DNA of 64,000 bases from Dyadobacter sp. UC 10 (GTDB taxonomy: Bacteria; Bacteroidota; Bacteroidia; Cytophagales; Spirosomataceae): assembly GCF_008369915.1 (NCBI RefSeq), contig NZ_VSRN01000001.1:1364001-1428000 (forward strand), read 5' to 3'. This document shows, in pieces, positions 41,840-51,516 of this stretch (within the stretch, counting starts at the first letter, position 1; each line of letters opens with the position of its first letter). The position numbers and the translations under genes are program-made. A model generated the notes under the pieces. It had not been told where the DNA came from. It worked only from the letters and a program-made list of their open reading frames with translations, and did no database searches.

Positions 41840-42370
41840 TTATGTTATTTTTTTGCGTAGAAATTCCCAAAGCACGATTCCAGCCGAAACGGAAACATTA
41901 AATGAATGCTTTGTCCCGAATTGCGGGATCTCGACACATCCGTTACTTTCAGCAATCACCTCGTCGGATACGCCTTCCACCTCATTCCCGAATACAAAAG
42001 CACAGGGTTTTTCTGGCGCGGGTTCAAAGTTTTGCAACGATGTGCTTCCCTCTGCCTGCTCAACGCACCATATCTGATAACCCTGGATTTTCAGTTGTTT
42101 CACCAGACTTGATGTGTTTTCAAATTTTTCCCAGCTCACCGCCAGCTCGGCTCCAAGCGCGCTTCTTGTGATTTCCCGGTGAGGAGGTTGCTGGGTGTAG
42201 CCACACAGATATATTTTCTCCGCTCTGAAAGCATCCGCCGTTCTGAAAAAGGAGCCGACATTGTTAAGGCTTCTGATGTTATCGAGTACAATCACAAAGG
42301 GAAATTTCTCAGCTTCCCTGAACTGCTCGACACTCAGGCGGTTCATTTCATCTACTTCTAATTTTCGCAT
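41840..42370 (-). CDS. TrmH/SpoU-family RNA methyltransferase
   Basis: SPOUT-class 2'-O-ribose methyltransferase, 176 residues from the ATG at 42370 (MRKLEVDEMNRL); a GTG at 42382 is in frame. Motif 1 VLDNIRSLNNVGSFFRTADAF, motif 2 AFVFGNEVEGVSDEVI, motif 3 IPQFGTKHSFNVSVSAGIVLWE with the knot cysteine absent but the Ser-Asn pair present. The target is a tRNA or rRNA; the short length suggests a TrmL- or TrmH-like single domain. Confidence 0.92.
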   Translation of the reverse strand: MRKLEVDEMNRLSVEQFREAEKFPFVIVLDNIRSLNNVGSFFRTADAFRAEKIYLCGYTQQPPHREITRSALGAELAVSWEKFENTSSLVKQLKIQGYQIWCVEQAEGSTSLQNFEPAPEKPCAFVFGNEVEGVSDEVIAESNGCVEIPQFGTKHSFNVSVSAGIVLWEFLRKKIT

Positions 42371-42416
42371 ATTCTTTATCACTAGTGCCGGCTCGTCGGC
42401 TTGCTATCAATAAACC

Positions 42417-42449
42417 AAAAAGGCCCCTGAATTTGATCCAGGAGCCTTT
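42417..42449 (-). terminator. Terminator of the NarL-type regulator gene
   Basis: AAAGGC-C-CCTG (42419-42429) pairs with CAGG-A-GCCTTT (42439-42449) with one mismatch; on the minus strand a T run follows (42421-42417). It lies 18 bp past the regulator stop. Confidence 0.8.
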
Positions 42450-42466
42450 CAAATGATTGTAATCGG

Positions 42467-43087
42467 TTATTTGATTTTCGTAATCAGCTCGACGATATTC
42501 TTCACGCCAAGCTTTTCGAAAATACGTGCTTTATAAGTACTTACGGTCGAAAGCTGCAAATTCAGTTTCTCCGCAATTTTTGCGGTACCCAACCCTTCTT
42601 TAAGCAAGTTCATCACGTCGGTTTCACGCGGTGATAGGCTAACGATCGGGTCCGGAAGATATTCCTTCGGATTGATGAGGCGATTGATATTCATCTGCTG
42701 CATATCTTCGCTCATGTACTTTTTATTATTCAAAACGCTCATAACGGCCGTTTTGAACTCTTCTTCAGGCGCATCTTTCGACAGATAACCATCGGCACCG
42801 GCTTGCAGGTACATCAACCCATACAGCTGTTCGTCGTAACTTGAAAACATCAGTATTCTGACACCCGGTGATTTCTGGCGGATCGTTTCAACCATTTTAG
42901 TTGTGTTTCCGCCAGGAATGTTGATGTCGAGAATCAAAAGGTCATATGCTTTTACTTCAAGCTCCTGAAGAATTTTATCAAAATCGTCAACATCCGAAAT
43001 AGTAGAATCCGGAATAAGGGATTTGAGGAGGTGTTTTGTACCAATTCTCACTACTGCGTGATCTTCGGCAATAAGTATGTGTTTCAT
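42467..43087 (-). CDS. NarL/FixJ-family response regulator
   Basis: 206 residues: receiver domain about 1-120 with pocket AEDH, phospho-acceptor Asp54 in LLILDINIPGG, MFSSYD and YLSKDAPEEE; LuxR-type HTH about 145-205 (SLSPRETDVMNLLKEGLGTAKIAEKLNLQLSTVSTYKARIFEKL). No kinase gene is adjacent. In its 230-bp upstream region the minus strand has TAAATTTG (43241-43234), a full -7 match, which would give a leader of about 140 nt. It stands next to the polysaccharide cluster and might control it, without direct evidence. Confidence 0.94.
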   Translation of the reverse strand: MKHILIAEDHAVVRIGTKHLLKSLIPDSTISDVDDFDKILQELEVKAYDLLILDINIPGGNTTKMVETIRQKSPGVRILMFSSYDEQLYGLMYLQAGADGYLSKDAPEEEFKTAVMSVLNNKKYMSEDMQQMNINRLINPKEYLPDPIVSLSPRETDVMNLLKEGLGTAKIAEKLNLQLSTVSTYKARIFEKLGVKNIVELITKIK

Positions 43088-43317
43088 GAATGGGCTGGGG
43101 CCAATAAAATGTATAAACTCTGGTTAAATTAATGTTAAGCTTTCATCTTTGCTAAGCCTGGAAAAGCTTCAAAGACTTGATTACCAACCAGTGCTATTAT
43201 CATACACTCAATCCGGACTGTTTGAATAATTAACAAATTTAGCAATCTGCATTGTATTAAACATAAAAAATATCAAATTAGTATACCATTTATATTCATA
43301 ATTACAATTACACACAC

Positions 43318-44313
43318 TTGCTTACACACGATTTACAAAAAGCTGCCTTATTTTCCTTAGAAAATAGCGGAAGTGTCGTATTTGTGTTCGACAAATACCC
43401 TCCTTGTTTGAATGAGAGCTCCGAAGAAGCCTGCCTTTTCTTCACCCCTGCTCATCTTGTGACTCAAAGCGATCACAAAATTTTTTCATTCTTTTTATTC
43501 AGAAACTGCATTTCCAGTCCCTTAGCAGAATTTCATTGCAACGCAGAAAAATCCGACGGCTGGGTTTCACCTCCGCGAGCTCCATTCGGCGGGATACATG
43601 TACGCGAAAAATGCACGAATGCAGAGCTTACGCTTTTCCTCAATACTATTAAAGAGTGGATCAAATTAAATTCCGGGCAAAATCTGATAATCAAAACAGC
43701 CCCAACCTGTTACGACCCTAAAATACAAAAGCTACTACATCTGGCCTACATGAATACTCACTTTTGCGAGATTAGTACCCTTCCCAACCACTATATTCCC
43801 ATTTCTGCGACCGATTTTTACAAACAAATTCATTTATCCGAAAAGAGGCGACTTAGAAAAAGCCTGAACGCCGGGTTCCAGGCCGGCTTAGAACCTAAAA
43901 TTTCCAGCCGGGAGGCTTATCATTTCCTGAAAGAATGCAGGGTGCATAACGGTTATTCAATGCCGGTTTCAGAAGATGAACTCCACATGCTTATGCAAAA
44001 ATTTCCGGAGAACTTTTTGATTTTTACAGTTACCAGCGGTGCATCAGTGATCGCAATGATAATCACAGTAAAGGTCAGCAAATCGATATTATATAATTTT
44101 CTATCGTCTTACCTGCCGGATTACGGGTCGTTTAGCCCCATCGTGTTATTGGTTCAGACAATCTATGAGTTCGCCCAGCAAAATGGATTCAAGATACTGG
44201 ACCTTGGAACATCACAGAACCATCTCGGAGCACCAAAGGAATCTCTGAGCCGCTTTAAAAGTAACCTGGGCGGCTTAATATGCCCGAAAATCACGTATCA
44301 CCTTACCTTCTGA
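43318..44313 (+). CDS. GNAT/FemAB-like acyltransferase protein
   Basis: About 331 residues. The C-terminal half looks like a BioF2-like or FemAB-like GNAT fold (QIHLSEKRRLRKSLNAGFQAGLE, GASVIAMIITVKVSKSILYNFLSSYLPDYGSFSPIVLLVQTIYEFAQQNGFKILDLGTS). The N-terminal half also fits a degenerate GNAT repeat. No ATG is available near the start: the frame opens at TTG 43318 and could begin at a later GTG, so the start is uncertain. It borders the polysaccharide cluster and may modify a sugar or lipid by acylation (inference). Confidence 0.7.
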   Translation: MLTHDLQKAALFSLENSGSVVFVFDKYPPCLNESSEEACLFFTPAHLVTQSDHKIFSFFLFRNCISSPLAEFHCNAEKSDGWVSPPRAPFGGIHVREKCTNAELTLFLNTIKEWIKLNSGQNLIIKTAPTCYDPKIQKLLHLAYMNTHFCEISTLPNHYIPISATDFYKQIHLSEKRRLRKSLNAGFQAGLEPKISSREAYHFLKECRVHNGYSMPVSEDELHMLMQKFPENFLIFTVTSGASVIAMIITVKVSKSILYNFLSSYLPDYGSFSPIVLLVQTIYEFAQQNGFKILDLGTSQNHLGAPKESLSRFKSNLGGLICPKITYHLTF

Positions 44314-44314
44314 A

Positions 44315-44959
44315 TCATATTCCGAGGCAATTTCCATCCCGATAAAAAACACTGGTACAGGTTTCGATCCCCACAATTGGTGTCATGCCGATAAAATCCA
44401 GCCTCCTGAAACCTTTGGCGGCCAGATACTCTTTTGCAGCTGTGTACCACGGTCTTTCCGAATTATCAAGAATGATTACTCCGTCGTCAGTCAGAAAATC
44501 GGATGCAAAAATTGCGCATTTTACCCTGTTCCGGCCGTCAACCACAACTATATGATATAAGTCGCCGGTCGATTGCACTGCTCTGATATAGGTTTCTCCC
44601 AGCGGCTTTTCCAGCAAAATAGTATTGGAGGGAAGTTTCGGGGCAATTTGTTTGATCCACCCGGATTCATGCTCCACAGCAGTAATGTAGCGCACCTGGC
44701 TCGCATACCAGATCGTCGAATTGCCGGAGCCGTATTCAAAAACCACAAAATCAGGCTTTAACCGCGGTTTCAGAAACAAAATAAAAGGGTAAGTATACCA
44801 GGGAAGCGGGTTTCCGCTGGCGTCGACAGACTGTTTCGAGTGAAAGCTTTTAAACCAACCATATTGCTTCAAAGCACCGTCGAGGTAGAGCTGAACGCTG
44901 CCACCCAGACCTATTTTATTAAGCAAACCCCACGCACTGTTTTTGATTTGTTTCAACAT
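44315..44959 (-). CDS. Class I SAM-dependent methyltransferase-like protein
   Basis: 214 residues. Rossmann motif I appears as DFVVFEYGSGNSTIWYA, followed by ITAVEHESGWIKQI and HIVVVDGRNRVKCAIFASDFLTDDGVIILDNSER. This resembles methyltransferase folds found in surface sugar loci. It starts with MLKQIKNSAWGLLNKIGLGG and is convergent with the GNAT-like gene, only 1 bp apart. The enzyme activity is inferred; acceptor unknown. Confidence 0.75.
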   Translation of the reverse strand: MLKQIKNSAWGLLNKIGLGGSVQLYLDGALKQYGWFKSFHSKQSVDASGNPLPWYTYPFILFLKPRLKPDFVVFEYGSGNSTIWYASQVRYITAVEHESGWIKQIAPKLPSNTILLEKPLGETYIRAVQSTGDLYHIVVVDGRNRVKCAIFASDFLTDDGVIILDNSERPWYTAAKEYLAAKGFRRLDFIGMTPIVGIETCTSVFYRDGNCLGI

Positions 44960-44992
44960 TGTATTGTTCCCTGGACATGATCAGTCACAAAC

Positions 44993-46096
44993 CTACGAAT
45001 TAATGTACTTTTCTCTCAGGATCGACGCAATGCGCACTGCCGCATTTCCATCCCAGCAGGGAGGAATATTGCTGTTTTTCGTTTTATTAGATAAAATTTC
45101 ACGCGTCAGCTGCATGACTGAATCAACTGTAAAGTCGGGCAGCAGGTGATTGGTGCCTTCCAGAATCGTGACAGGACGCTCAGTGTTGCTGCGTAAAGTA
45201 ATGCAGGGTATTTGCAAATAAGTAGTCTCTTCCTGGACTCCACCCGAATCCGTTATAACCAGCGCTGCATTTTTGACAAGACTGATAAATTCGAGATAAC
45301 CCAATGCGGGAATCAATTTCAGGTTTTGAACCACTGAAAAATCGTTAAACAATTGAAATGAATGGATGTTTTTCAGCGTGCGGGGATGCACGGGAAAGAT
45401 CACGGGCCGGATCACGGTAAGGCTTTTTAACACTTCAAGCAGCTTTGTCAGCCCGGCTATACTGTCAACATTCGCGGGACGATGCATTGTAATGACCATA
45501 TACCCATTTACCGGTACACCAAGCTTTGAATCAATATTCAGGTTGTCCGCATATTGCTGGCAGTAAACCAGCGAATCGATCATCACATTTCCGGCAAGGT
45601 GGATCTTACAGGAAGGCACATTTTCACGCAACAAATTCTGCACCGCCGACTGCTCGGTCACAAATAGCAGGTCGGAAATAGAATCTGTCATAATCCGGTT
45701 GATCTCCTCCGGCATAGTCCGGTCGCCGCTCCGGAGCCCGGCTTCCACATGCGCGACGGGGATATGCATTTTGACAGCCACCAGCGCGCAGGCAAGCGTC
45801 GAGTTGACATCGCCAACCACGATGATCAGATCCGGATTTTCACGTAATACTACCTCTTCAAAAGCCAGCATAATCTGCGCGGTCTGCTGGGTATGTGTGC
45901 CACCATTTATACCTAAAAAATGATCCGGCCTGGGAATTTGCAATTGCTTAAAGAATATTCCCGACATTATAAAATCGTGATGCTGACCGGTGTGCACAAT
46001 CTTCGATTCAATATCAGGATAAGCCGAGAACGCCCGGTGAAGCGGGGCTATCTTTACAAAATTCGGGCGTGCACCGACAATGCTGAGAATTTTCAA
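44993..46096 (-). CDS. wecB: UDP-N-acetylglucosamine 2-epimerase (non-hydrolysing)
   Basis: Interconverts UDP-GlcNAc and UDP-ManNAc for surface polysaccharide. 367 residues from TTG at 46096 (MKILSIVGARPNFVK); an in-frame TTG at 46150 would add eighteen residues without family likeness and reach into the divergent flippase leader. Motifs: GARPNF, KIVHTGQHHDFIMS, VVGDVNSTLAC, VAHVEAGLRSGDRTMPEEINR, MVITMHRPANV, ITDSGGVQEET. With the UDP-sugar dehydrogenase at 50.1 kb it could yield ManNAc uronate. Confidence 0.94.
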   Translation of the reverse strand: MKILSIVGARPNFVKIAPLHRAFSAYPDIESKIVHTGQHHDFIMSGIFFKQLQIPRPDHFLGINGGTHTQQTAQIMLAFEEVVLRENPDLIIVVGDVNSTLACALVAVKMHIPVAHVEAGLRSGDRTMPEEINRIMTDSISDLLFVTEQSAVQNLLRENVPSCKIHLAGNVMIDSLVYCQQYADNLNIDSKLGVPVNGYMVITMHRPANVDSIAGLTKLLEVLKSLTVIRPVIFPVHPRTLKNIHSFQLFNDFSVVQNLKLIPALGYLEFISLVKNAALVITDSGGVQEETTYLQIPCITLRSNTERPVTILEGTNHLLPDFTVDSVMQLTREILSNKTKNSNIPPCWDGNAAVRIASILREKYINS

Positions 46097-46163
46097 AACG
46101 TGGATTCTTTTAGGGTATCTAATCCTTTTTATCGTATTTCGTCCCGCCAATCAAGTTCACTCA

Positions 46164-47687
46164 ATGGGGATTATTGTTCGTCAGGGATTTAAAAGCTCTA
46201 TTGTTTCCTACATAGGAGTAATCATAGGGACTTTCAATATTCTGATACTCTATAACCAGTTTATGACCCAGGAGCAGCTGGGTTTGTACGCCTCTACCCT
46301 GCTTACCTTCCCGGTTATTTACATGTCTTTCGCACTGCTTGGAGTACCCTCGGTGGCGGTGCGGTTCCACAGCCGGTTTCAGGACGATACTTCACGAAGG
46401 CAGCTTTTTACCTTTATCATCGTAACCCCGCTTGTCGGGCTGGCTGCATTTGTTTCCCTTTATCTGCTTTTCAAGCCTCTCTATTTAAAGTTCTACCTCG
46501 ACCATTCTCCTTTGCTGGTCAAGTACTATTACGTTTTCATTCCCCTAACGGTAGGGATGGTTTATTTACTGGCGTTGGAATCGTATTCTCGCATTAACCT
46601 TCGCATTGCAGTTCCCTCCCTGATCCGTGAAGTAGGTTTACGTCTGCTGAATAGCCTGCTGGTTATTCTTTTTGGGTTCAAGATCATTTCATTTGATACC
46701 CTCGTCTGGCTTACGGTTCTCAGTTATGCATTGGCGATCACGGCGATGCTGATCTACCTTCATTTTCAAAAAAGATTGTATACTTCGCTGGATTTCGGTT
46801 TTATCAAACATCCCGCATTCAAGGAGATGTACCGCTACGGACTTTGGGTTCTGCTCGGCGGTGCCAGTGCGGCATTGCTTCCTCACATTGAAAAAGTGCT
46901 ACTGCCTGCTTTTGAAGGCGGTTTGGGCAACACCGCCATTTTCGATATTGCCTCCCGGATCGCGCTGGTCATTTCCATTCCCCGCAATAGCATCGTTATG
47001 ATCAGTGCGCCGATCATTTCGGAAGCTTACGCCAAAAATGATATTGCACAAATTGATAATATTTACAAAAAATCATCCCTTAACCTGTTCATTATCGGCA
47101 CGTTCCTATTCCTTGGCATCTGGTGTAACATCGATTCTATTTTTGGAATTATACCTAAATCAGACATTTACTCGCAGGGAAAATGGGTAGTATTTATGGT
47201 GGGGATTTCCAGGATCACAGATATGGCGACCGGGCTGAATACCGAAATTCTGACCAACTCGAAATTCTACCGTTACGATATCGTATTCATGCTGTTTTTT
47301 ACGGTAATGTTACTGCTGAGCAACCAGTTACTGATCCCGTTATATGGGTACAACGGGGCAGCCGCGGCTGCTTTATTCTCGACGATCACCTATAACCTGG
47401 TGAAACTCTTTTTTATTAAACATAAAATGGGCATTCAGCCATTTACCCTCGGCACTTTCAAGGTAGCGATTCTGGCTGCGCTTGCCTATTTCTCGGTTTA
47501 CTTCATTCCGGCTCCGGCTGAATCGAAGGTATTGAGCAATGTGCTGTTCGATATTTTACTTCGGTCGGTTTTGGTTACAGCAATATTCGGGGGCGGCATT
47601 TTGGTTTGGAAAGTTTCAGAGGATATCTCTGCCGGATTTAGTTTGGGATGGCAGTTTTTTAAGACCAGTTTGCTGAAACATAAATAG
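46164..47687 (+). CDS. Polysaccharide flippase (Wzx-like, MOP superfamily)
   Basis: Integral membrane protein, 507 residues and about 14 hydrophobic helices, starting at the ATG at 46164 (MGIIVRQGFKSSIVSYIGVIIG). An upstream in-frame start at 46080 overlaps wecB on the other strand. The start RQGFKSSIVSYIG and the later LLGGASAALLPHIEKVLLPAF fit oligosaccharide flippases that move lipid-linked repeat units across the inner membrane. Divergent from wecB with a 67-bp spacer. Confidence 0.9.
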   Translation: MGIIVRQGFKSSIVSYIGVIIGTFNILILYNQFMTQEQLGLYASTLLTFPVIYMSFALLGVPSVAVRFHSRFQDDTSRRQLFTFIIVTPLVGLAAFVSLYLLFKPLYLKFYLDHSPLLVKYYYVFIPLTVGMVYLLALESYSRINLRIAVPSLIREVGLRLLNSLLVILFGFKIISFDTLVWLTVLSYALAITAMLIYLHFQKRLYTSLDFGFIKHPAFKEMYRYGLWVLLGGASAALLPHIEKVLLPAFEGGLGNTAIFDIASRIALVISIPRNSIVMISAPIISEAYAKNDIAQIDNIYKKSSLNLFIIGTFLFLGIWCNIDSIFGIIPKSDIYSQGKWVVFMVGISRITDMATGLNTEILTNSKFYRYDIVFMLFFTVMLLLSNQLLIPLYGYNGAAAAALFSTITYNLVKLFFIKHKMGIQPFTLGTFKVAILAALAYFSVYFIPAPAESKVLSNVLFDILLRSVLVTAIFGGGILVWKVSEDISAGFSLGWQFFKTSLLKHK

Positions 47688-47808
47688 TTTTTGCCGCCCA
47701 TTTGGCGAAAATGCAGTCGACTGACAGGGGCGCAACTCTTTTTAACTTTATTATCTTTGGGTAAAAACTTCCTGTGTTCCGGAAAGTATTTAAATATCAG
47801 TCTGATCG

Positions 47809-48423
47809 ATGTCATTAAAACAAAAAATAGTAGCCGGCCTTCTCAAAGAACCGTTCAGCCTTTTCCAGTTGACCACTTATGACCGAACCAAACCGATCAA
47901 TATGGTTGTCGGCTCTATGTATTCGGTGTACAAAGGCTGGATCCACTCCGACATTGAAACACTTAACTTACTGAAACAAAGCGACTGGGCTAAGTATTTC
48001 GATGAAAACAGCATTGACCGTATACTTGCCGAGCACGTTTGGGAACACCTTACTCCCGAGGAAGGGAAGCTCGCTTTCAGGCATTGTTATATGTATTTGA
48101 AACCGGGTGGATTTTTGCGGGTAGCAGTACCGGACGGTTACCATACAAGCGAAGATTACATCAACTACGTCAAACCCGGCGGAACGGGTGAAGGCGCCGA
48201 CGATCATAAAATCCTGTACAATTATCAGATTATGTCCGGTTTTCTGGAAGAGATTGGTTTTAAGGTGAAGCCGCTGGAATATTTTGATGAAAACGGTCAA
48301 TTCCATCAAAATCCGTGGCGGATCGAAGACGGCATGGTGCGTCGGTCAGTCGACCACGACGATCGCAATAAAGGCGGCAAGCTCGGCTATACTTCTCTGA
48401 TCATTGACGCTTATAAAAACTGA
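47809..48423 (+). CDS. SAM-dependent methyltransferase-like protein
   Basis: 204 residues. Contains the late half of a class I methyltransferase fold: IDRILAEHVWEHLTPEEGKLAFRHCYMYLKPGGFLRVAVPDGY. The motif I glycine loop is not evident, the N-terminus being VGSMYSVYKGWIHSDIETLNL, so it may be a divergent or trimmed member. The pattern is common in polysaccharide clusters. The stop overlaps the next start by one base (TGATG), implying coupling. Confidence 0.8.
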   Translation: MSLKQKIVAGLLKEPFSLFQLTTYDRTKPINMVVGSMYSVYKGWIHSDIETLNLLKQSDWAKYFDENSIDRILAEHVWEHLTPEEGKLAFRHCYMYLKPGGFLRVAVPDGYHTSEDYINYVKPGGTGEGADDHKILYNYQIMSGFLEEIGFKVKPLEYFDENGQFHQNPWRIEDGMVRRSVDHDDRNKGGKLGYTSLIIDAYKN

Positions 48424-49325
48424 TGAGCCCGTCGGAACCGCTCGCTCCAATCGTGTTATTCTGCTACAACCGGCCTGCGCATCTGCGCCAGACACTGGAA
48501 TATCTGCAGGCCAATGCATTAGCTGCGGAAAGCGAATTATACATTTATTCTGACGGTCCTAAAAAGGAATCAGACCGAGCAGCGATTGCAGAGATACACG
48601 TTTATCTCTCTGAACTGAAAGGATTTAAAAAAATAAACATCACACAATCGGAAACAAATCTGGGGCTGGCGGCTTCTGTGATAAAAGGAGTAAGCCAAGT
48701 GATTTCTCAATATCGTAAAGTGATCGTGCTGGAAGACGATATGCTTACTACGCCGGATTTTCTGGATTACATGAATGAGGCATTGAATGTGTACAGTTCA
48801 CGAAGTGATATCTTCTCTGTAACTGCCTATACGCCCCCGATTTCTGTCCCTAAAAACTATAAACATGATGTTTACCTCGCGCCTCGGGCAAGCTCCTGGG
48901 GCTGGGGTACCTGGGTTGATAAATGGCGAAAAGCCGATTGGAATGCGACAAATCTCACGGATTCAAAAGATGTCGCCCAGGCCCGTGCAACCCTGGAAAA
49001 AGGTGGTAGCGACCTTTGGCCCATGCTGGTCAAGCAGCAGCGCGGCGTAATAGATTCCTGGGCGATCCGCTGGACCTATACTCAGTCGCAGCATCAGGCT
49101 TTTGGTTTATATCCTGTTCATTCCAAAATAAAAAACATAGGAACAGACGGAAGCGGCACTAATTTTACTTTCAAATCTGGCGATTATGGTCAGGAAATGA
49201 ATACCGGGACGGTTGAAATGCGCCACGATCTGAAACCTGACGAGCACGTTATCCGGCATTTCCGGGAATATTACGACTTACCATTTTCTGTAAAAATAAA
49301 AAACTGGGTCAAGTACCGAATCTGA
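48423..49325 (+). CDS. GT-A-fold glycosyltransferase
   Basis: 300 residues. N-terminal APIVLFCYNRPAHLRQTLEYLQ, then the aspartate motif VIVLEDDMLTTPDFLDYMNEAL, then APRASSWGWGTWVDKWRKADW. This layout resembles family 2-like transferases with the ED/DD metal motif (GNT-I-like). It adds a sugar in the polysaccharide or a glycan cap; donor unknown. Coupled to the upstream methyltransferase and followed by the FkbM gene after 11 bp. Confidence 0.86.
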   Translation: MSPSEPLAPIVLFCYNRPAHLRQTLEYLQANALAAESELYIYSDGPKKESDRAAIAEIHVYLSELKGFKKINITQSETNLGLAASVIKGVSQVISQYRKVIVLEDDMLTTPDFLDYMNEALNVYSSRSDIFSVTAYTPPISVPKNYKHDVYLAPRASSWGWGTWVDKWRKADWNATNLTDSKDVAQARATLEKGGSDLWPMLVKQQRGVIDSWAIRWTYTQSQHQAFGLYPVHSKIKNIGTDGSGTNFTFKSGDYGQEMNTGTVEMRHDLKPDEHVIRHFREYYDLPFSVKIKNWVKYRI

Positions 49326-49336
49326 TCCCCGACACT

Positions 49337-50143
49337 ATGTACTGGCTGCGATACCTGCTTAAAGAACCATACAATGCGCTGAACACTGCCGCGGGGCGCG
49401 AATTTGTGGGTTTATTATTGAAATACGGCAATAGCCCGCGCTACAAATTGACGGACGTAGCTTTCGGAAAATATAAACTGACGGTTCCCGACGCGATGTC
49501 TTTTCTCTGGCAGCATAAGGAGATTTTTGCAGATGAGTTCTATCATTTCGAAACTAAGAATCCGCAGCCCGTCATTTTTGATTGCGGGGCGAATGTGGGG
49601 ATGAGTGTTTTGTATTTTAAAAACCTGTATCCAAATGCGCGGATAGTCGCATTTGAGGCGGAACCTGAAATTGCTTCACTGCTGAAAAAGAATTTGACTG
49701 CGAATGCAGTACAGGGTGTCGAGGTAATTGATAAAGCTGTTTGGAAAGATTCGGAAGGGATCTGGTTTGGCAGCGAATCCGCTGACTCTTCTTCTATTTA
49801 CTCCCAGTCCGAAAAAAAGAAGATCGCCTCAGTTCGTTTGAAAGATTTCATCCTGGCGGAAAAGCACATTGATTTCCTGAAAATGGATATTGAAGGTGCG
49901 GAAAAAGAAGTATTGGACGATTGCCGGTACGATTTGCAGCACGTCAGCAACTTTTTTGTAGAATTCCACTCCTACTTTAACAATCCCCAGGGACTTGCCG
50001 ACGTGATCCGGATATTCGAAGAAAATGGTTTCAGATATTATGTAGATACCAATCAGCACCGGCAAAGACCATTTACTAATCGCCGCTATCGTGGTAATGA
50101 TGTGATGGACCTGCAACTCAATATATTCGGCTGGCGCGAGTAA
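49337..50143 (+). CDS. FkbM-family methyltransferase
   Basis: 268 residues. FkbM pattern: PQPVIFDCGANVGMSVLYFKNLYPNARIVAFEAEPEIASLL, then IASVRLKDFILAEKHIDFLKMDIEGAEKEVLDD and NFFVEFHSY. Probable O-methylation of a sugar in the surface glycan. Third gene of a plus-strand run with the two genes upstream. Convergent with the UDP-sugar dehydrogenase gene, 3 bp away. Confidence 0.92.
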   Translation: MYWLRYLLKEPYNALNTAAGREFVGLLLKYGNSPRYKLTDVAFGKYKLTVPDAMSFLWQHKEIFADEFYHFETKNPQPVIFDCGANVGMSVLYFKNLYPNARIVAFEAEPEIASLLKKNLTANAVQGVEVIDKAVWKDSEGIWFGSESADSSSIYSQSEKKKIASVRLKDFILAEKHIDFLKMDIEGAEKEVLDDCRYDLQHVSNFFVEFHSYFNNPQGLADVIRIFEENGFRYYVDTNQHRQRPFTNRRYRGNDVMDLQLNIFGWRE

Positions 50144-50146
50144 CCC

Positions 50147-51412
50147 TCACAACCTGGCATCGACCATCTCCCTCGGTAATACCGATTTAAGATCATAAAT
50201 CACAGATTCGGGACGCGTAAAGTCTTTAAAATCCAGCTTTCTGAACAGATCGTGCGCCACAGTTAATACAACTCCTTCATATTGCCGGTTCGGATTGGAA
50301 ACCAATTTAATTCCATATTCTGCCAACGCGAGCTCAGGTGATGCCCATGGATCATAAATATCCACCTGCAAGCCGAAGTCACACAGCTCCCGGTACACAT
50401 CAACTACCCTTGTATTCCGCATATCTGCGCAATTTTCCTTAAATGTAATTCCGAGAATTAAAACGCGGCTTTGATCCAGTCTGTGCCCTTTTCCGGTCAG
50501 CAACTTGGCCAGCTTATTCGCTACGAAAATACCCATCGTATCATTCACATCCCGCCCCGACAGGATAACCTGCGGATAGTAACCCAGTGACTCCGCCTTA
50601 TAAGCGAGATAATAAGGGTCTACGCCGATACAATGCCCACCCACAAGCCCGGGTTTGTATTGAAGGAAATTCCATTTGGTGCCTGCGGCTTCGAGTACCT
50701 CCGTGGTGTCAATCCCCATTCTGTCAAAAATCAGCGCCAGTTCATTGATAAAGGAGATATTCACGTCGCGCTGCGCATTTTCTATCGCTTTGGATGCTTC
50801 TGCTACTTTAATGCTGGGCGCCAAATGCGTTCCGGCGGTAATAATTGAAGCATACAGCCTGTCGACGAAAGCTGCAATCTCAGGTGTAGAGCCGGAAGTT
50901 ACCTTTTTGATTTTAGTAAAAGTGCGCACTTTGTCTCCCGGATTAATGCGCTCCGGGGAATAGCCGCAGAAGAAATCTACATTGTATTTCAGCCCGCTGG
51001 CTTCTTCCAGTACCGGCACGCAATCTTCCTCCGTACAACCGGGATAAACTGTTGATTCGTAGATCACGATATCACCTTTTCGCAGGTATTTCCCGATCAT
51101 TCTGCTGGCATCAAGCAACGGAATCAGGTTGGGCTTCTTGCGATGATCTACGGGAGTGGGTACCGTGACAATGTAAATATTGGCAGATTCCAGATCAGAT
51201 TCTTTATCGGAAAAGCGGAGACTCGCTGCTGCTTCAAGCTCCTGCCGGGAAATTTCCCGGGTTGCATCCACGTGTCGAAGCAATTCCGAAATGCGCTGCC
51301 GGTTAATATCGAATCCTAAAACATCGTACTTATCACTAAACGCCACTGCCAGCGGTAGCCCCACATACCCCAGGCCAATCACGGCGATTTTCTCTTTTAA
51401 GTCCGGAAGCAT
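50147..51412 (-). CDS. UDP-N-acetyl sugar 6-dehydrogenase (WbpO/TviB-like)
   Basis: NAD-dependent nucleotide-sugar dehydrogenase making uronic acid donors; 421 residues. NAD motif IAVIGLGYVGLPLAVAF at residue 9, then VPTPVDHRKKPNL, STVYPGCTEE, CGYSPERINPGDK, the lysine block VAEASKAIENAQRDVNISFINELA, and catalytic Cys in VGGHCIGVDPYYL. The pattern fits UDP-GlcNAc or UDP-GalNAc dehydrogenases (WbpO/TviB/VipA) more than UDP-glucose dehydrogenases. Confidence 0.92.
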   Translation of the reverse strand: MLPDLKEKIAVIGLGYVGLPLAVAFSDKYDVLGFDINRQRISELLRHVDATREISRQELEAAASLRFSDKESDLESANIYIVTVPTPVDHRKKPNLIPLLDASRMIGKYLRKGDIVIYESTVYPGCTEEDCVPVLEEASGLKYNVDFFCGYSPERINPGDKVRTFTKIKKVTSGSTPEIAAFVDRLYASIITAGTHLAPSIKVAEASKAIENAQRDVNISFINELALIFDRMGIDTTEVLEAAGTKWNFLQYKPGLVGGHCIGVDPYYLAYKAESLGYYPQVILSGRDVNDTMGIFVANKLAKLLTGKGHRLDQSRVLILGITFKENCADMRNTRVVDVYRELCDFGLQVDIYDPWASPELALAEYGIKLVSNPNRQYEGVVLTVAHDLFRKLDFKDFTRPESVIYDLKSVLPREMVDARL

Positions 51413-51516
51413 TAACTCTTGATTATTTACAGGGCATAAAACTATGCATATTTCAACCTACCAAAAAATTTCAGTTTTACCTGTTACCAAAGTCGAATCG
51501 CCGCGTATTGATACAA

